In this document: piece after piece, positions 35,478-46,792 of the stretch | Numbering within the stretch: position 1 is the first letter of the stretch | How the letters are laid out: each line of letters begins with the position of its first letter | DNA from: Hyalella azteca | Lineage: Eukaryota; Arthropoda; Malacostraca; Amphipoda; Hyalellidae | Direction: 5' to 3' | NCBI RefSeq assembly: GCF_000764305.2 | Contig: NW_025947610.1 | Coordinates: forward strand, 154,615-218,614 | Length of the DNA: 64,000 bases | Notes under the pieces: model-generated | What the model saw: the letters and a program-made list of their open reading frames with translations, nothing else | What the model was told of the DNA's origin: nothing | The model's database searches: none | Program-made: the position numbers and the translations under genes

Positions 35478-36092
35478 AACAAATTTACAGGTCAAGTAAG
35501 TGTGTCACTCCTACAACAAACTTTACGGGTCAAGTAAGGGTGTCACTCCTACAGCAAACTTTACCAGTCAAGTAAGGGTGTCACTCCTACAGCAAACTTT
35601 ACCAGTCAAGTAAGGGTGTCACTGTCTCTTATACACATCTAGATGTGTATAAGAGACAGAAGTAAGGGTGTCACTCCTACAGCAAACTTTACCAGTCAAG
35701 TAAGGATGTCACTCCTACAGCAAACTTTACCAGTCAAGTAATGGTGTCACTCCTACAGCAAACTTTACGGGTCAAGTACAGTTAATTGTCACTCCTACAG
35801 CAAACTTTACCAGTCAAGTAAGGGTGTCACTCCTACAGCAAACTTTACCAGTCAAGTAAGGGTGTCACTCCTACAGTAAACTTTACCAGTCAAGTAAGAG
35901 TGTCACTCCTACAGCAAACTTTACGGGTCAAGTACAGTTGTCACTCCTACAGTAAACTTTACCAGTCAAGTAAGAGTGTCACTCCTACAGCAAACTTAAC
36001 GGGTCAAGTAAGGGTGTCGCTCCTACAGCAAACTTTACCAGTCAAGTCTAGGACGTCACTCCTGCAGCAAACTGGACGGGTTAGGTAAGGGT
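35478..36092. repeat. 38-bp tandem array containing a library adapter
   Basis: About 16 units of GTCACTCCTACAGCAAACTT, TACCAGTCAA and GTAAGGGT. Variants carry ACGGGTCAAGTACAGT. The Tn5 junction at 35622-35659 interrupts it, so the copy number is unreliable. Confidence 0.96.
35622..35659. other. Tn5 mosaic-end junction adapter (library artefact)
   Basis: 35641-35659 is the 19-base synthetic mosaic end AGATGTGTATAAGAGACAG, and 35622-35640 is its exact reverse complement, giving a 38-bp perfect palindrome. This is the junction left when Nextera mate-pair fragments are circularised. It interrupts the 38-bp array and changes its phase: the left side stops about four bases into a unit and the right side resumes near base 29, so about 24 bp of unit are missing. 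It is not a natural insertion, because the mosaic end is an engineered hybrid of the Tn5 outside and inside ends. Confidence 0.97.
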
Positions 36093-36659
36093 ATTTCAAG
36101 TATTAAATTATTCACATAAAAAATTTTTCAATTCATGAGGCGGAACGAAATTTCGGAGCAATCATGGATACCATGAGCAAGTTAGCTAAAATAAGATTTT
36201 TTATTTTCTTCGCGAAAAGATTGTATATTCCCTTTATAAAAAGAGGGGTAAGCTAAGGGACGTCGTCTGAAGTAAGTTCAAACGCTGTTACTCCGACCTC
36301 ACAAAAGGTCATTTAAGCCTCGATAAAAGCATTGCCCGACACTCTTATGTACTTACCAAGACCTCCCGGGCTCTCGTCAACCCTTTGGCCGTCTTTATAA
36401 CCTGACCAAAGCCAATGACGGATTGTCAGTGGCCATTTGTCGGTCTTTGGCAGGCCATTGGCCGTTTTGTCAATCATTTACATTGTTTTATTACGTGAAT
36501 AGAACGTAAACTCTCTCGACCGTAAACTTTGATCTATGATCGTTGCCAGCAATCTCGATCAATAACCTCTTCGATCGCCTAGTTTCACTGTGATCGATAA
36601 CCTAGGAGCAACTTTTGCCCCTGTCCTCCGCAATGACTCCAGCCTTCTAATTTATAATG
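36093..36659. other. Spacer, no gene seen
   Basis: Includes a GGCC-rich stretch (36386-36470) that resembles family A weakly. Confidence 0.4.
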
Positions 36660-36790
36660 GGAAGACTCCAGCCTTCCTCAGCCTTTCCCGGCCTTCCCAA
36701 CTTTCCCCTGTAATACTCCAGCCTTCCCCAGCCTCCCCAGCTTCCACAGCCTCCCCAGCTTCCCCAGCCTCCCCTACAAGACTTCAGCCT
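36660..36790. repeat. CAGCCTTCCCC-type decayed array
   Basis: About ten loose copies of CCAGCCTTCCC and CAGCCTCCCCAGCTTCC. Confidence 0.75.
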
Positions 36791-37091
36791 TCCCTACGGA
36801 CAACCCTGCTTGATCGTTTGCGTTCGGTAAGCCGGAAGCTGCCATTTGCCGTCACCGCCGCCCTCCCTCTGGAGGTCAGCGGTTGGAGGGAAGGCCCTCG
36901 AGTTTCTTCTTCTCTTCGGTGGCTTCAAAATAAATAACACTAGCGCCACAATGAGGCAGCTGAGGCGAGCGTTAACGCTTCACGCGTTAAAGAAAACACC
37001 GACACTTTCTCGGCCACTGCTAAACTTGCGCCCCTGCCTCGTCTTAGGCTCGGAACTGAACGAATTCTAAATAAGCTGTACTGACATTGTA

Positions 37092-37376
37092 TGTTCTGCT
37101 ATACGATTATCGTGTGTCCTGCCGTACGATTATCGTATGTCCTGCTATACGATTATCGTATGTCCTGCCATACGATTATCGTACGTCCTGCCATACGATT
37201 ATCGTATGTCCTGCTATACGATTATCGTGTGTCCTGCTATACGATTATCGTATGTCCTGCCATACGATTATCGTATGTTCTGCTATCCGATTATCGTATG
37301 TCCTGCTATACGATTATCGTGTGTCCTGCTATCCGATTATCGTATGTCCTGCTATACGATTATCGTGTGTCCTGCG
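37092..37376. repeat. 23-bp array with hairpin core
   Basis: About 12 units of CCTGCTATACGATTATCGTA plus TGT. ATACGAT, T, ATCGTAT is a 7-bp perfect inverted repeat present in most units. Confidence 0.96.
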
Positions 37377-37505
37377 ATCTTCTCAATTCATCTGAAAACT
37401 TGATTAAAAAATCAGAAAGACATTTCCGAAAATTGATTTTCCCTCTTATTGGGAAGTTGACCGACGGATGAAATTGACGATGAATGACAAAGTAGATCAG
37501 CACCT

Positions 37506-37680
37506 AGACATGTGATCGTGAAGCAGGTGGTGAAGCAGTGTTTGTTTTGAAGCAAATGATGAAGCTAGTATCGGTAGTGAAGCAGACATGCAAGCGGTCA
37601 AACTGTCGATGAAGCAACTGATGACATCACTATGAAGCAGGTGGTGAAGCAGGTGGTGGTGGCGAAGCCAGGGATCTTCG
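37506..37680. repeat. Decayed GTGAAGCAG repeat
   Basis: About ten copies of (GT)GAAGCAG(GTG) and GATGAAGCAA at irregular spacing. Confidence 0.65.
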
Positions 37681-37813
37681 CAGGTCACTTGATGACACTT
37701 AAGGGACGCTCGACACAATGTTCGGTGGGGCGCAGCCAGCTACACCGATCAACCTCAAGTTCTGCACTAAACTCGCCGCCATCTGTTACACCGCAGTGGA
37801 CCGGTCGGGACGG

Positions 37814-38640
37814 TCCCGAGACTTGTGCTGGCAACACGTCCCGACACTTGTGTTGGCAACACGTCCCGACACTTGTGTTGGCAACACGTCACGTCCCGAC
37901 ACTTGTGCTGGCAACACGTCCCGACACTCCTGCTGGCAACACGTCCCGACACCCCTGCTGGCAACACGTCCCGACACTTGTGCTGGCAACACGTCCCCAC
38001 ACTCCTGCTGGCAACACGTCCCGACACTCCTGCTGGCAACACGTCCCGACACTTGTGCTGGCAACACGTCCCGACACTTGTGCTGGCAACACGTCCCGAC
38101 ACTCCTGCTGGAAAAACGTCCCGACACTTGTGCTGGCAACACGTCCCGACACTTGTGCTGGCAACACGTCCCGACATCCCTGCTGGCAACACGTCCGACA
38201 CTTGTGCTGACAACACGTCCCGACATCCCTGCTGGCAACACGTCCCGACACTTGTGCTGACAACACGTCCCCACACTGGAAACACGTCCCCACTCCTGCT
38301 GGAAACACGTCCCGACCCCCCTGCTGGCAACACGTCCCGACACTTGTGCTGGCAACACGTCCCGACACTTCTGCTGGCAACACGTCCCGACACCCCTGCT
38401 TGCAACACGACCCGACACCCCAGCTGGCAACACGTCCCGCCACTCCTGCTGGCAACACGTCCCGACACTCCTGCTGGCAACACGTCCCGACACTCCTGCT
38501 GGCAACACGACCCGACACCCCAGCTGGCAACACGACCCGACACCCCAGCTGGCAACACGTCCCGACACCCCAGCTGGTAACACGTCCCGACACCCCAGCT
38601 GGTAACACGTCCCGACACCCGTGCTGGCAACACGTCCCGA
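37814..38640. repeat. 25-bp tandem array
   Basis: About 33 units of CGTCCCGACACTTGTGCTGG plus CAACA. Variants (CTCCTGCTGG, CCCCAGCTGG, CATCCCTG) are regionally clustered. Frames are open on both strands over 180-300 codons, which reflects the unit, not coding. Confidence 0.97.
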
Positions 38641-38825
38641 ATCCTTCATACAATGGCCCACGCTCCATTTGTTTATTTTTTTTTGCAAATTAATTTTAAT
38701 TTAATTTGGAAATATCGTTCGCTTGCTTATCTTGTTAGTTTGCTTGTTTACCCCTATTGTAATTATACCGCTTATCGTTATCGTCCCGCATAGCGTTTGA
38801 CCGCCTATCGCTATGCGTACCTATT

Positions 38826-39135
38826 GGTCCCACGCAGTTAGTATCACGCAGTTGGTCCCGCACAGTTGGTCCCACGCAGTTAGTATCACGCAGTTGGTCC
38901 CACACAGTTGCTCCCACGCAGTTGGTCCCACGTAGCTGGTCCCACGCAGTTAGTCCCACGCAGTTGGTCCCACCACGTAGTTGGTCCCACGCAGTTGGTC
39001 CCATGCAGTTGGTCCCACGCAGTTGGTTCGATGCCAGTTGTCCCATTTATGTTGGTCCCACGCAGTTGGTCCCACGCAGTTGGTCCCGCGCAGTTGGTTC
39101 GATGCCAGTTGTCCCATTTATGTTGGTCCCGTAAC
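38826..39135. repeat. 14-bp tandem array with a duplicated block
   Basis: About 20 units of GCAGTTGGTCCCAC. A longer block containing TTCGATGCCAGTTGTCCCAT is duplicated (39028 and 39099). Confidence 0.95.
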
Positions 39136-39371
39136 GCAGTTTCGAGAGCACCGCCCGAGGGCCCAGCTTCCCTCTCCCCGCAACAACGAGGGAAGCGAAG
39201 TCCCGAGTCCGGACAGATGGTGAAAACAAACCGGAATTTTTGGCGCGTCTAACAACTTTTCAATGACATAATTACAGTGATTTTATTATAGTTCTGGCAT
39301 GTTTTTATTTAAATAACGTGAGGAAAATTATTGTGAATGTTTGATTGAACAATTAAGGAAAATTTATTTTC

Positions 39372-40125
39372 AGACCATGGAGCAGGCAGGGACAGATGTT
39401 CAATAGAGCAGGCAGTGACTGATGCTCCATGGAGCAGGATGTGACTGATGCTCCATGGATCAGGCAGTGACTGATAATCCATGGAGCTGGCAGTGACTGA
39501 TGTTCCATGAAGCTGGCAGTGATTGATGCTACATGGAGCAGACAGTGACTGATGCTCCATGGAGCAGGCAGTGACTGATGCTACTTGGAGCAGACAGTGA
39601 CTGATGCTCCATGGAGCAGGCAGTGACTGATGCTACTTGGAGCAAGCAGGGGCAGATGCTCCATGGAACAGACAGTGACTGATGCTCCATGGAGCAGACA
39701 GTGACTGATACTCCTTGGAGCAAGCAGTGACAGATGCTCCATGGAACAGACAGTGACTGATGCTCCATGGAGCAGGCAGTGACTGATGCTCCATGGAACA
39801 GACAGTGACTGATGCTCCATGGAGCAGACAGTGACTGATGCTCCATGGAGCAGGCAGTGACTGATGCTCCTTGGAGCAAGCAGTGACAGATGCTCCATAA
39901 TGCAGGCAGTGACTGATGATCCATGGAGCAGGCAGTGACTGATGCTCCATGAAGCAGACAGCGACTGATACTCCATCATGGAGAAGGCGGTGGCTGGTGC
40001 TTCATGGAGCTTACGGTGCCTGGTGCTCCATGGAGCAGGCGGCACCTGGCGCTCCATGGAGCAGGCGGCACCTGGCGCTCCATGGAGCAGGCGACACCTG
40101 GCGCTCCATGGAGCAGGCAGGCTTA
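39372..40125. repeat. 26-bp array with perfect palindrome core
   Basis: About 29 units of GACTGATGCTCCATGGAGCA plus GGCAGT. GCTCCATGGAGC is a 12-bp perfect palindrome, degraded in some units to GCTCCTTGGAGC or GCTCCATGGAAC. The 3' end shifts to a GCACCTGGCGCTCC variant. Confidence 0.97.
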
Positions 40126-40226
40126 GATCTCAAGCCTCAATTTAAAATCCTTCGTCGCAGAAATTCCAATCAGAGTCGCGCTGGGCGAGCGGTCGATCGC
40201 AGCCACCTGTTGCCGCGCGCTGGTCT

Positions 40227-40275
40227 GCAGACTCTGCAGACTGCGTATCATGGATAAGCAGTCTGCAGAGTCTGC
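40227..40275. repeat. Perfect 18-bp hairpin
   Basis: GCAGACTCTGCAGACTGC (40227-40244) and its exact reverse complement (40258-40275) around a 13-nt loop. It borders the 34-bp array, whose unit contains CAGAGTCTGCAGAGTCTCC, so one arm is probably an inverted array fragment. Confidence 0.93.
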
Positions 40276-40317
40276 TATAGCGGCAGCAGAGTCTATATAT
40301 ATATATACAAACATAGA

Positions 40318-40535
40318 GCCTTCAGTTATTTTAGCTACAGAGTCTGCAGAGTCTCCAGTTATTATAGCTACAGAGTCTGCATAGTCTTCATATATTTAAC
40401 TACAGAGTCTGCAGAGTCTCCAGTTATTATAGCTGCAGAGTCTGCAGAGTCTCCAGTTATTATAGCTACAAAGTCTGCAGAGTCTCCAGTTATTATAGCT
40501 ACAGAGTCTGCAGAGTCTGCACAATAGAAACTTCA
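40318..40535. repeat. 34-bp tandem array
   Basis: About six units of CAGAGTCTGCAGAGTCTCCA plus GTTATTATAGCTA. Confidence 0.93.
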
Positions 40536-40707
40536 AACATTCAAGCTACTGGGTCGGGACTTATTGGAAGATTGCAAGTATACTGCACATATTATACAGA
40601 GATTGTATGAAGGAATGCGGGCATCCATGGGTTCAAAGTTTGCATCTGATTCTCTGCAGACATTCAGAGAATCTTTTTACATTCAGTATTCATGAGCATA
40701 CAGTCTG

Positions 40708-40826
40708 CTTCAGGCAGTATTCATCATCAGCTGCAGCTTCAGGTGCTCAAGTGATCGCTTCAGGCAGTATTCATCATCAGCTGCAGCTTCAGGTGCTCAA
40801 GTGATCGCTTCAGGCAGTATTCATCA
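40708..40826. repeat. 50-bp tandem duplication
   Basis: 2.4 copies beginning CTTCAGGCAGTATTCATCAT. The two full copies appear identical, so the event is very recent or an assembly effect. Confidence 0.93.
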
Positions 40827-40916
40827 GATGCCTGGGAATTCAGCACCTGCTGGGAAGGTTCTTCCCACGCCCGGTAATTGGGTTCTTCGTGGCTACACTC
40901 TGAGAAATGTAACGGT

Positions 40917-41060
40917 CATTTTGTCCTAATATTGACACACTTGCTACACGTAGCTTTGATACGCACTTAAGTCAGGTTAACTGAGTCAAGATGACCCACA
41001 AGAGCGCTACAAGTGCATCGACGTTAGGACATAAACTTCAAACGTTCAAGTCTTATATCT
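40917..41060. repeat. Dispersed repeat family B, copy 2
   Basis: Contains CATTTTGTCC, ACACACTTGC, ACGTAGC, GATACGC, CAAGATGACCCACA and AAGTGCATC in the same order as copy 1. TTTTGTCCTAAT at the left and GTTAGGACATAAA at the right are approximately inverted and could be its ends. Confidence 0.6.
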
Positions 41061-41079
41061 ATACCCATTTATTAGAATA

Positions 41080-41540
41080 ATTCCTCTGATCTCGAGGAAT
41101 ACATCACGCTGGGTTCATCATTCCTCTGATCTCGAGGAATACATCACGCTGGGCTCATCATTCCTCTGATCTCGAGGAACACATCACGCTGGGTTCATCA
41201 TTCCTCTGATCTCGAGGAACACATCACGCTGGGTTCATCATTCCTCTGATCTTGAGGAACACATCACGCTGGGCTCATCATTCCTCTGATCTTGAGGAAT
41301 ACATCACGCTGAGTTCATCATTCCTCTGATCTTGAGGAATACATCACGCTGAGTTCATCATTCCTCTGATCTTGAGGAACACATCACGCTGAGTTCATCA
41401 TTCCTCTGATCTTGAGGAATACATCATGCTGTGTTCATCATTCCTCTGATCTTGAGGAACACATCACGCTGTGTTCATCATTCCTCTGATCTTGAGGAAC
41501 ACATCACGCTGAGTTCATCATTCCTCTGATCTTGAGGAAT
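41080..41540. repeat. 40-bp array with 7-bp inverted arms
   Basis: 11.5 units of exactly 40 bp. Each has ATTCCTC, TGATCTC (or TGATCTT), GAGGAAT, a 7-bp perfect hairpin, followed by ACATCACGCTGGGTTCATC. The hairpin is conserved and the C/T in its loop separates a 5' block from a 3' block of units; several units have GAGGAAC instead. Confidence 0.97.
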
Positions 41541-42395
41541 GATGCTGGCTGGGGAATGGCTCGCGCTTTTGATTAATTGATCTTCGGTTAATAGCTCCAC
41601 GGCACGCGCGGTCTGGTGGAGAGGGGGCGGTTTTCTGTGTATATACATACAAATGTGGTATTCATACAGATAAATCTGGAATGAAAGTATACAGGAATAT
41701 TGTGTATATGTATATAAGAACGCTGTTTAGATGTATATGCGAATGTGAAATGTGTATACGCACACATTCAAAGAATTGCTTGATAAAATATATTGGGTGG
41801 AATGAGACATCCAACACAATTGTGAATGAATTTAGATATAAGTTTTTCTATATATTATCGTATGTATATATCATATATGTATTGTCTCTATATATGTATA
41901 TGCTTTTATGAGGCCATACATCCGGGACGCACAAACTAATGCATGTATATATATTACAAATAAACGGATTGGGCATTTTTTTAAACGGATATTCGATCGC
42001 TAAAAATAATGAATTGACCGCCCAGCAAATTCTTGATAAGCTCGCCGATCGTTGCCGTTAGTTTAGATCCACGGGGTATCTTAATGTAACTATAAAAAAT
42101 TAAATCTACCTAAATTTAAAAAAAAATGTTAGTTTTAATAACACAAATAAAGCTGTCATTTGCAGTGAGCGGATGAGCTAAAGAATTTGTAAAGAAAAAT
42201 TTTAACTCCACAATTTCTCTCCGATGAATGTTTCTGAATTAAATTTCCTTCCATGATACACTCTCTGTTGTTTTAAAATATTTTAAACGTTTTAGTATTA
42301 CACCACACCATCGTTTTATTATTTATTCTTACAAGTTCTGGTTTAAAATTTCATAATATGTTTTGCATCGATCAGTGGTGTCAAACCTGTGGAAC
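41541..42395. other. AT-rich spacer, no gene seen
   Basis: Includes TATGTATAT-rich low-complexity DNA (41640-41960). Confidence 0.5.
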
Positions 42396-42615
42396 GAATA
42401 GCACTAGTGGTACGATTACCACTAGTAACAAAAGTATCACTAGTGGTACAACTGATTACCACTAGTAACAAAAGTATCACTAGTGGTACCACTGATTACC
42501 ACTAGTAACAAAAGTATCACTAGTGGTACCACTGATTACCACTAGTGACAAAAGTATCACTAGTGGTACCACTGATTACCACTAGTGACAAAAGTATCAT
42601 TATAGTGGTATCACA
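42396..42615. repeat. 40-bp array with two palindromes
   Basis: About five units with ACTAGTAACAAAAGTATCAC and TAGTGGTACCACTGATTACC. Contains CACTAGTG and AGTGGTACCACT, both perfect palindromes. CACTAG is shared with the 58-bp array at 19896. Confidence 0.95.
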
Positions 42616-44734
42616 GATTACCGACAGAATAGAAGAGCACTTGTGGGCAGTCCAGCATAAACAATTTATAGGTTAGTTTATATATTTTTCTCGACTAACA
42701 TGAACATTAAATACCTATAACAAAATAATCTGGCAATAGTTTGCCGCCCGGTTTCTCAAAGCAGCATATACATCGATATTAAATTACATATTTAATACAA
42801 AAAAAAAGAGAAATACACAAGTAAATTGAGATCACATATCATGAGAAGCCTGCATGTACTCATAATACTAAAAGTACGTTGTGCTACCTCTGCACATTAC
42901 ACAGTACACTGCATGTACACTGTTCAGTGTACAGTGTTATATCCTCTCTGTCGCGATTGACATGAACGTATCAAGTGTTGACCTCCGGACATTAGCAGCG
43001 TGTCACTGAAGAACAATGAGCCTAGTAAATCAACCTGTTTAGCGAATGCATGCAAAGCCTCCACTTATTTTAATAAATTCTAATTCAAAACAATAAGAAA
43101 TAATCACCGATCGTCTACATTAAACAACAAAATCACCGTCAAACTCAGAATCAAATGTTAAAAGGTTGAAAAACCAATTGTTACTCATAATGGAGCAACC
43201 TACAAACTAAATATGATTGACAACAATTCAATACTAAAACGAAATTACATAACAAATATTCAAAATTCAAGAAATATACTTCCAACAAAAATCCAAGAAA
43301 CATGACACTAATAAGAAAAAAAATCAAACGGAATTTCCATGGAGCCTAAAACTGGTGGAAGTTTCTCCAGCTCGGCATGTGGTGGCGACCGCAACGGCAG
43401 CCGTGAGGTCAGAGTTCGTGGGAGCCGTGATGCGTGTTGACATGGAGACGGAAGGTGTCACTGCAGCGCCAGCGACACCAACTTGTTTGTCGGAATCACA
43501 AATGATCGAATGTAGCTGCCGGATCTAACCGCACCGACCTGCTGGTATGCGTCTCATTACGGAACATGTCAAGGGTTATAATTAACCCGGCGGGTATGGC
43601 AGGCTTGTGGCCACGAGCCGCCTTGCCGACGGTTGTGGACCAATCCCAACTGCGGTTGAGGATCGTGATAAGAAAGCCAACCAATGGCGAGGCCGGGACG
43701 TAGAAAATCGGAATTTTCTGTGCCGAGGTACCGCCTTCTAGCGGTTCACCTCATGACCTATGTTGTGATCATGCTTTGGGCACCACATACAAAATCAGAG
43801 CCGGTTTATAGACGGCCAAAAGCCATACTTTCAGCGGCCACAGAAAATCCACACATGATTCGCATTCGAGGAGTTTGGTGCAAACACGAATTAGTGACAT
43901 TGCTGCACCATGGACAATATTGACGCTTTCCCCTCACTGCCCCACGGCTGATCGATATTTTTTAGTGCGCTGTTCCCGGCGCACCAAATCCGTTACAAAC
44001 TTTTTGGTTGATGACTTCCCTGATAATACGTGACTGCACGACCTCGTTTTTAATGGAGATTTTGATTTGTTCTTCATGGGGAAACGCGGTGTGCCGTCTT
44101 TGTTCTGCGGTCTTCTTTTCCTCGTCGCTGGATTAGAACAGGAAAGTCAACTGCATCGCCTGGGCTGAAACCTCAAGTAAATTCCAACAATGTGAAGTGT
44201 TAGTGCGTGAACGAACTATTCGTGACGACTACTTAAACTTGAGATAAAAAATTCAAAAACTATAAACCGATTAATTATAGTTAGGAGCATTAACAATTTG
44301 ATATTATTAAGAAATGTTAAGGTTGCGATGATATGATTTTAATGCGAAAATATGCGCTGATTCCAGATTAGTTAAACCTTATAAACCAGAGCCCGGGATC
44401 CTGCACATTAACCTCTGTATTTTCTTTCACTTTTAAAGTCGGTTAATTGTCACTTTTTGGCTTTTAAATCCTTAATTGGTTAACTTCTGATGTTAGCAAG
44501 CTAAATATAAATTTTTGTTTATTCTAATAACGATAATCCGAGCACGAGGGTATCACACTTAATATTGCCCATAATATCTAATAATTATAAAAAAAATCAT
44601 AATATCTAATAATTTATTCATCAATGCTATAGGTTTACTTATTAAGATGGCTATAAACACGTGAGGTTTTAATACCTAAACTTGATGTTCTGATAGTTTA
44701 CGATCATTATGATAGAATTAACTGAATGAAAATG
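42616..44734. other. Large spacer, no gene seen
   Basis: An 8-bp inverted repeat GTACACTG, TT, CAGTGTAC lies near 42915-42932. A family-A copy is at 43791. 43370-43700 is GC-richer, unique and without a recognised frame. Confidence 0.5.
43791..43817. repeat. Dispersed repeat family A, partial copy
   Basis: Reads AAAATCAGAGCCGG, TTTATAGA, CGGCC and aligns with the copy at 52678-52704 with about six differences. Confidence 0.45.
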
Positions 44735-45030
44735 TTATATGCACTAAACATGCAGTGCAAGAAACTCCTGATGTAGAAATAATACCGAACATGCAGTACA
44801 AGTAAGTAACTCCTCAAGTACAAGTAATACCGAACATGCAGTATAAGTAACTTCTGAAGTATAAGTAATACTGAACATGCAGTGCAAGTAATACTGAATA
44901 TGCAGTACAAGTAACTTCTGAAGTACAAGTAATACTGAACATGCAGTACAAGTAACTCCTCAAGTACAAGTAATACCGAACATGCAGTGCAAGTAATACC
45001 GAACATGCAGTACAAGAAATACTGAACGGA
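44735..45030. repeat. Composite array with 41- and 24-bp periods
   Basis: The marker CATGCAGTACAAGTAA recurs at spacings of about 41-45 and 24 bp (near 44790, 44835, 44876, 44900, 44940, 44981, 45005). Long and short units are mixed. Confidence 0.88.
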
Positions 45031-45127
45031 GTGGTCCGAGCAGCGTACGTAGAGTTTCGTGCTTCTCACACACGTTATAGAAGTGTTGATGTAAGACAAA
45101 TATTTGTATAGTGGCGTTAATATTGCT

Positions 45128-45378
45128 ATATGTACGTTGTAACAATGTGTATGTGGCACCCATGTACATGGTAACAATATGTGCGTGGTTACAATTGTTT
45201 GTGGCACCGATGTAAGTGGTAACAATTGTATGTGGCACCCATGTACGAGGGAACAATATGTGCGTGGCACCCATGTACGTGGAACAATGTGTATGTGGCA
45301 CCCATGTACGTGGAACAATGTGTATGTGGCACCCATGTACGTGGAACAATGTGTATGTGGCACACATGTACGTAATAA
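45128..45378. repeat. 31-bp tandem array
   Basis: About eight units of GTGGCACCCATGTACGTGGA plus ACAATGTGTAT. The 3' units are nearly identical; 5' units have GTAACAATTGT variants. Confidence 0.95.
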
Positions 45379-46100
45379 CAATGAATAGCCTTAATAATGA
45401 GGCAATACAATTACCTTTTTGATTCAAAATTTAGTAGTTCAAAATATAATGCGAAAATATCACTCATAATTTTATGCATCATTCAAATTTTTTCGAGTAT
45501 AATGTGTAGGATTTTATATATTGCGATTGGAACTAAAATATGTTTATACAAAATTATACGCGCTTCTATGGACATAGAAAAGTTATAAAATAACTCGAGT
45601 GTCTTGGATCAACGGCAGGTAAACAAAATTAATCTAAATTTAAGGACCTAATTCACCGTGGATAAAATGAAAAATTGCTGGATAAAATTGTTTGGGCAAT
45701 ACAATGTGCATTTTAGGAATGTTATTTCATGTATAATTATATTTTATAAATTTAAATTTCTCTTGATTCACTGTAATCAAATTACAAATTATTCAGTATT
45801 GAATGGTACAAAATTAAATATATATGGAATTAAAGACCAAAAAGAACGTTTTCATTTGGGTAGTCGTTTATCTCGTGATATTTGATAAGCAATTTTTCAG
45901 TTCAATTTTAATCAGAAAGCTTCGTCAAAAAAAGTAAAGGCAATTTTCATCAGATTCACCGAAATAAATTTGATCACGATGAAAACACATATGAATATTG
46001 AGCAGTCAATCGGTAAAATCATATCAATCCAGCGGAAACTTAAAATAAATAGAAAAGAATTTTCCAAAGACTCCCTAGATATTTTTTGCTTATATTTATT
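45379..46100. other. AT-rich spacer, no gene seen
   Basis: Unique AT-rich DNA. Confidence 0.5.
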
Positions 46101-46258
46101 TCAATGATATTTTGGAGTTAATTTTCGTCATATTTTGGAGTAAATTTTTGACAAGTTTTGGAGTTAATTTTCATCATATTTTGGACTTAATTTTCGGCAT
46201 ATTTCAGAGTTAATTTTCATTATATTTTGGAGTTACTTTTCATCGTATTTTGAGTTTT
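46101..46258. repeat. 23-bp tandem array
   Basis: Seven units of ATTTTGGAGTTAATTTTC plus ATCAT, moderately diverged. Confidence 0.9.
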
Positions 46259-46792
46259 TATCCAATTCATACACCGGACATACATTAACTTTACGTTGCA
46301 ACATAAAAATATCAACGCATATATAATATTGTGAGGTTTATTATTCAACGGTTTTGTACAGACGACATCAAAACTGCACTTATGACACATTTCAACTAAA
46401 ATGAAATATTTTTCCAAAAATCATTATATTCCTGTAATACAAACTAAACTATTGGATACATGCACGCACATTACGTTCTCCTTATACTGCCATTTTACCT
46501 TATACTGCTTCATATTGAATTCCGTATGAATTATTTTCCACTTCTCATGAACTTTTCTGCCGATTCCCACATGAAAATTTCTCACGTTTCCCACAGCGAT
46601 ATTCCTCATGAATTTCGAAATTAATTTGGCAATAAAGAGTTGCCGCTCGCTCATGCGTCATATGAGACCTTCACGCGCCCCCCGCTTCGCATGTCGAGGG
46701 GGGAGGCTTCATGCTTCACGAAGGGAAAGCAGGGGAAAAGGTGGCTTCATGTATCACGTAAGAGGATACATGAAGCCATGGGAAGGAAGAAG

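Noticed and set aside
35622..35659. Natural Tn5 transposon end
   Set aside because: The mosaic end is a synthetic sequence and the two copies abut head to head exactly as in mate-pair circularisation.
37814..38640. Open frames of 180-300 codons on both strands as a Cys-rich protein
   Set aside because: Several frames on both strands are open through a 25-bp tandem unit; there is no start context, domain or end signal.
41080..41540. CRISPR-like array (palindromic 21-bp repeat with 19-bp spacers)
   Set aside because: The would-be spacers are identical between units, and the context is eukaryotic. It is a minisatellite with a hairpin core.
42900..42950. GTACACTG-TT-CAGTGTAC as a regulatory operator
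   Set aside because: Short isolated palindrome without any adjacent gene.
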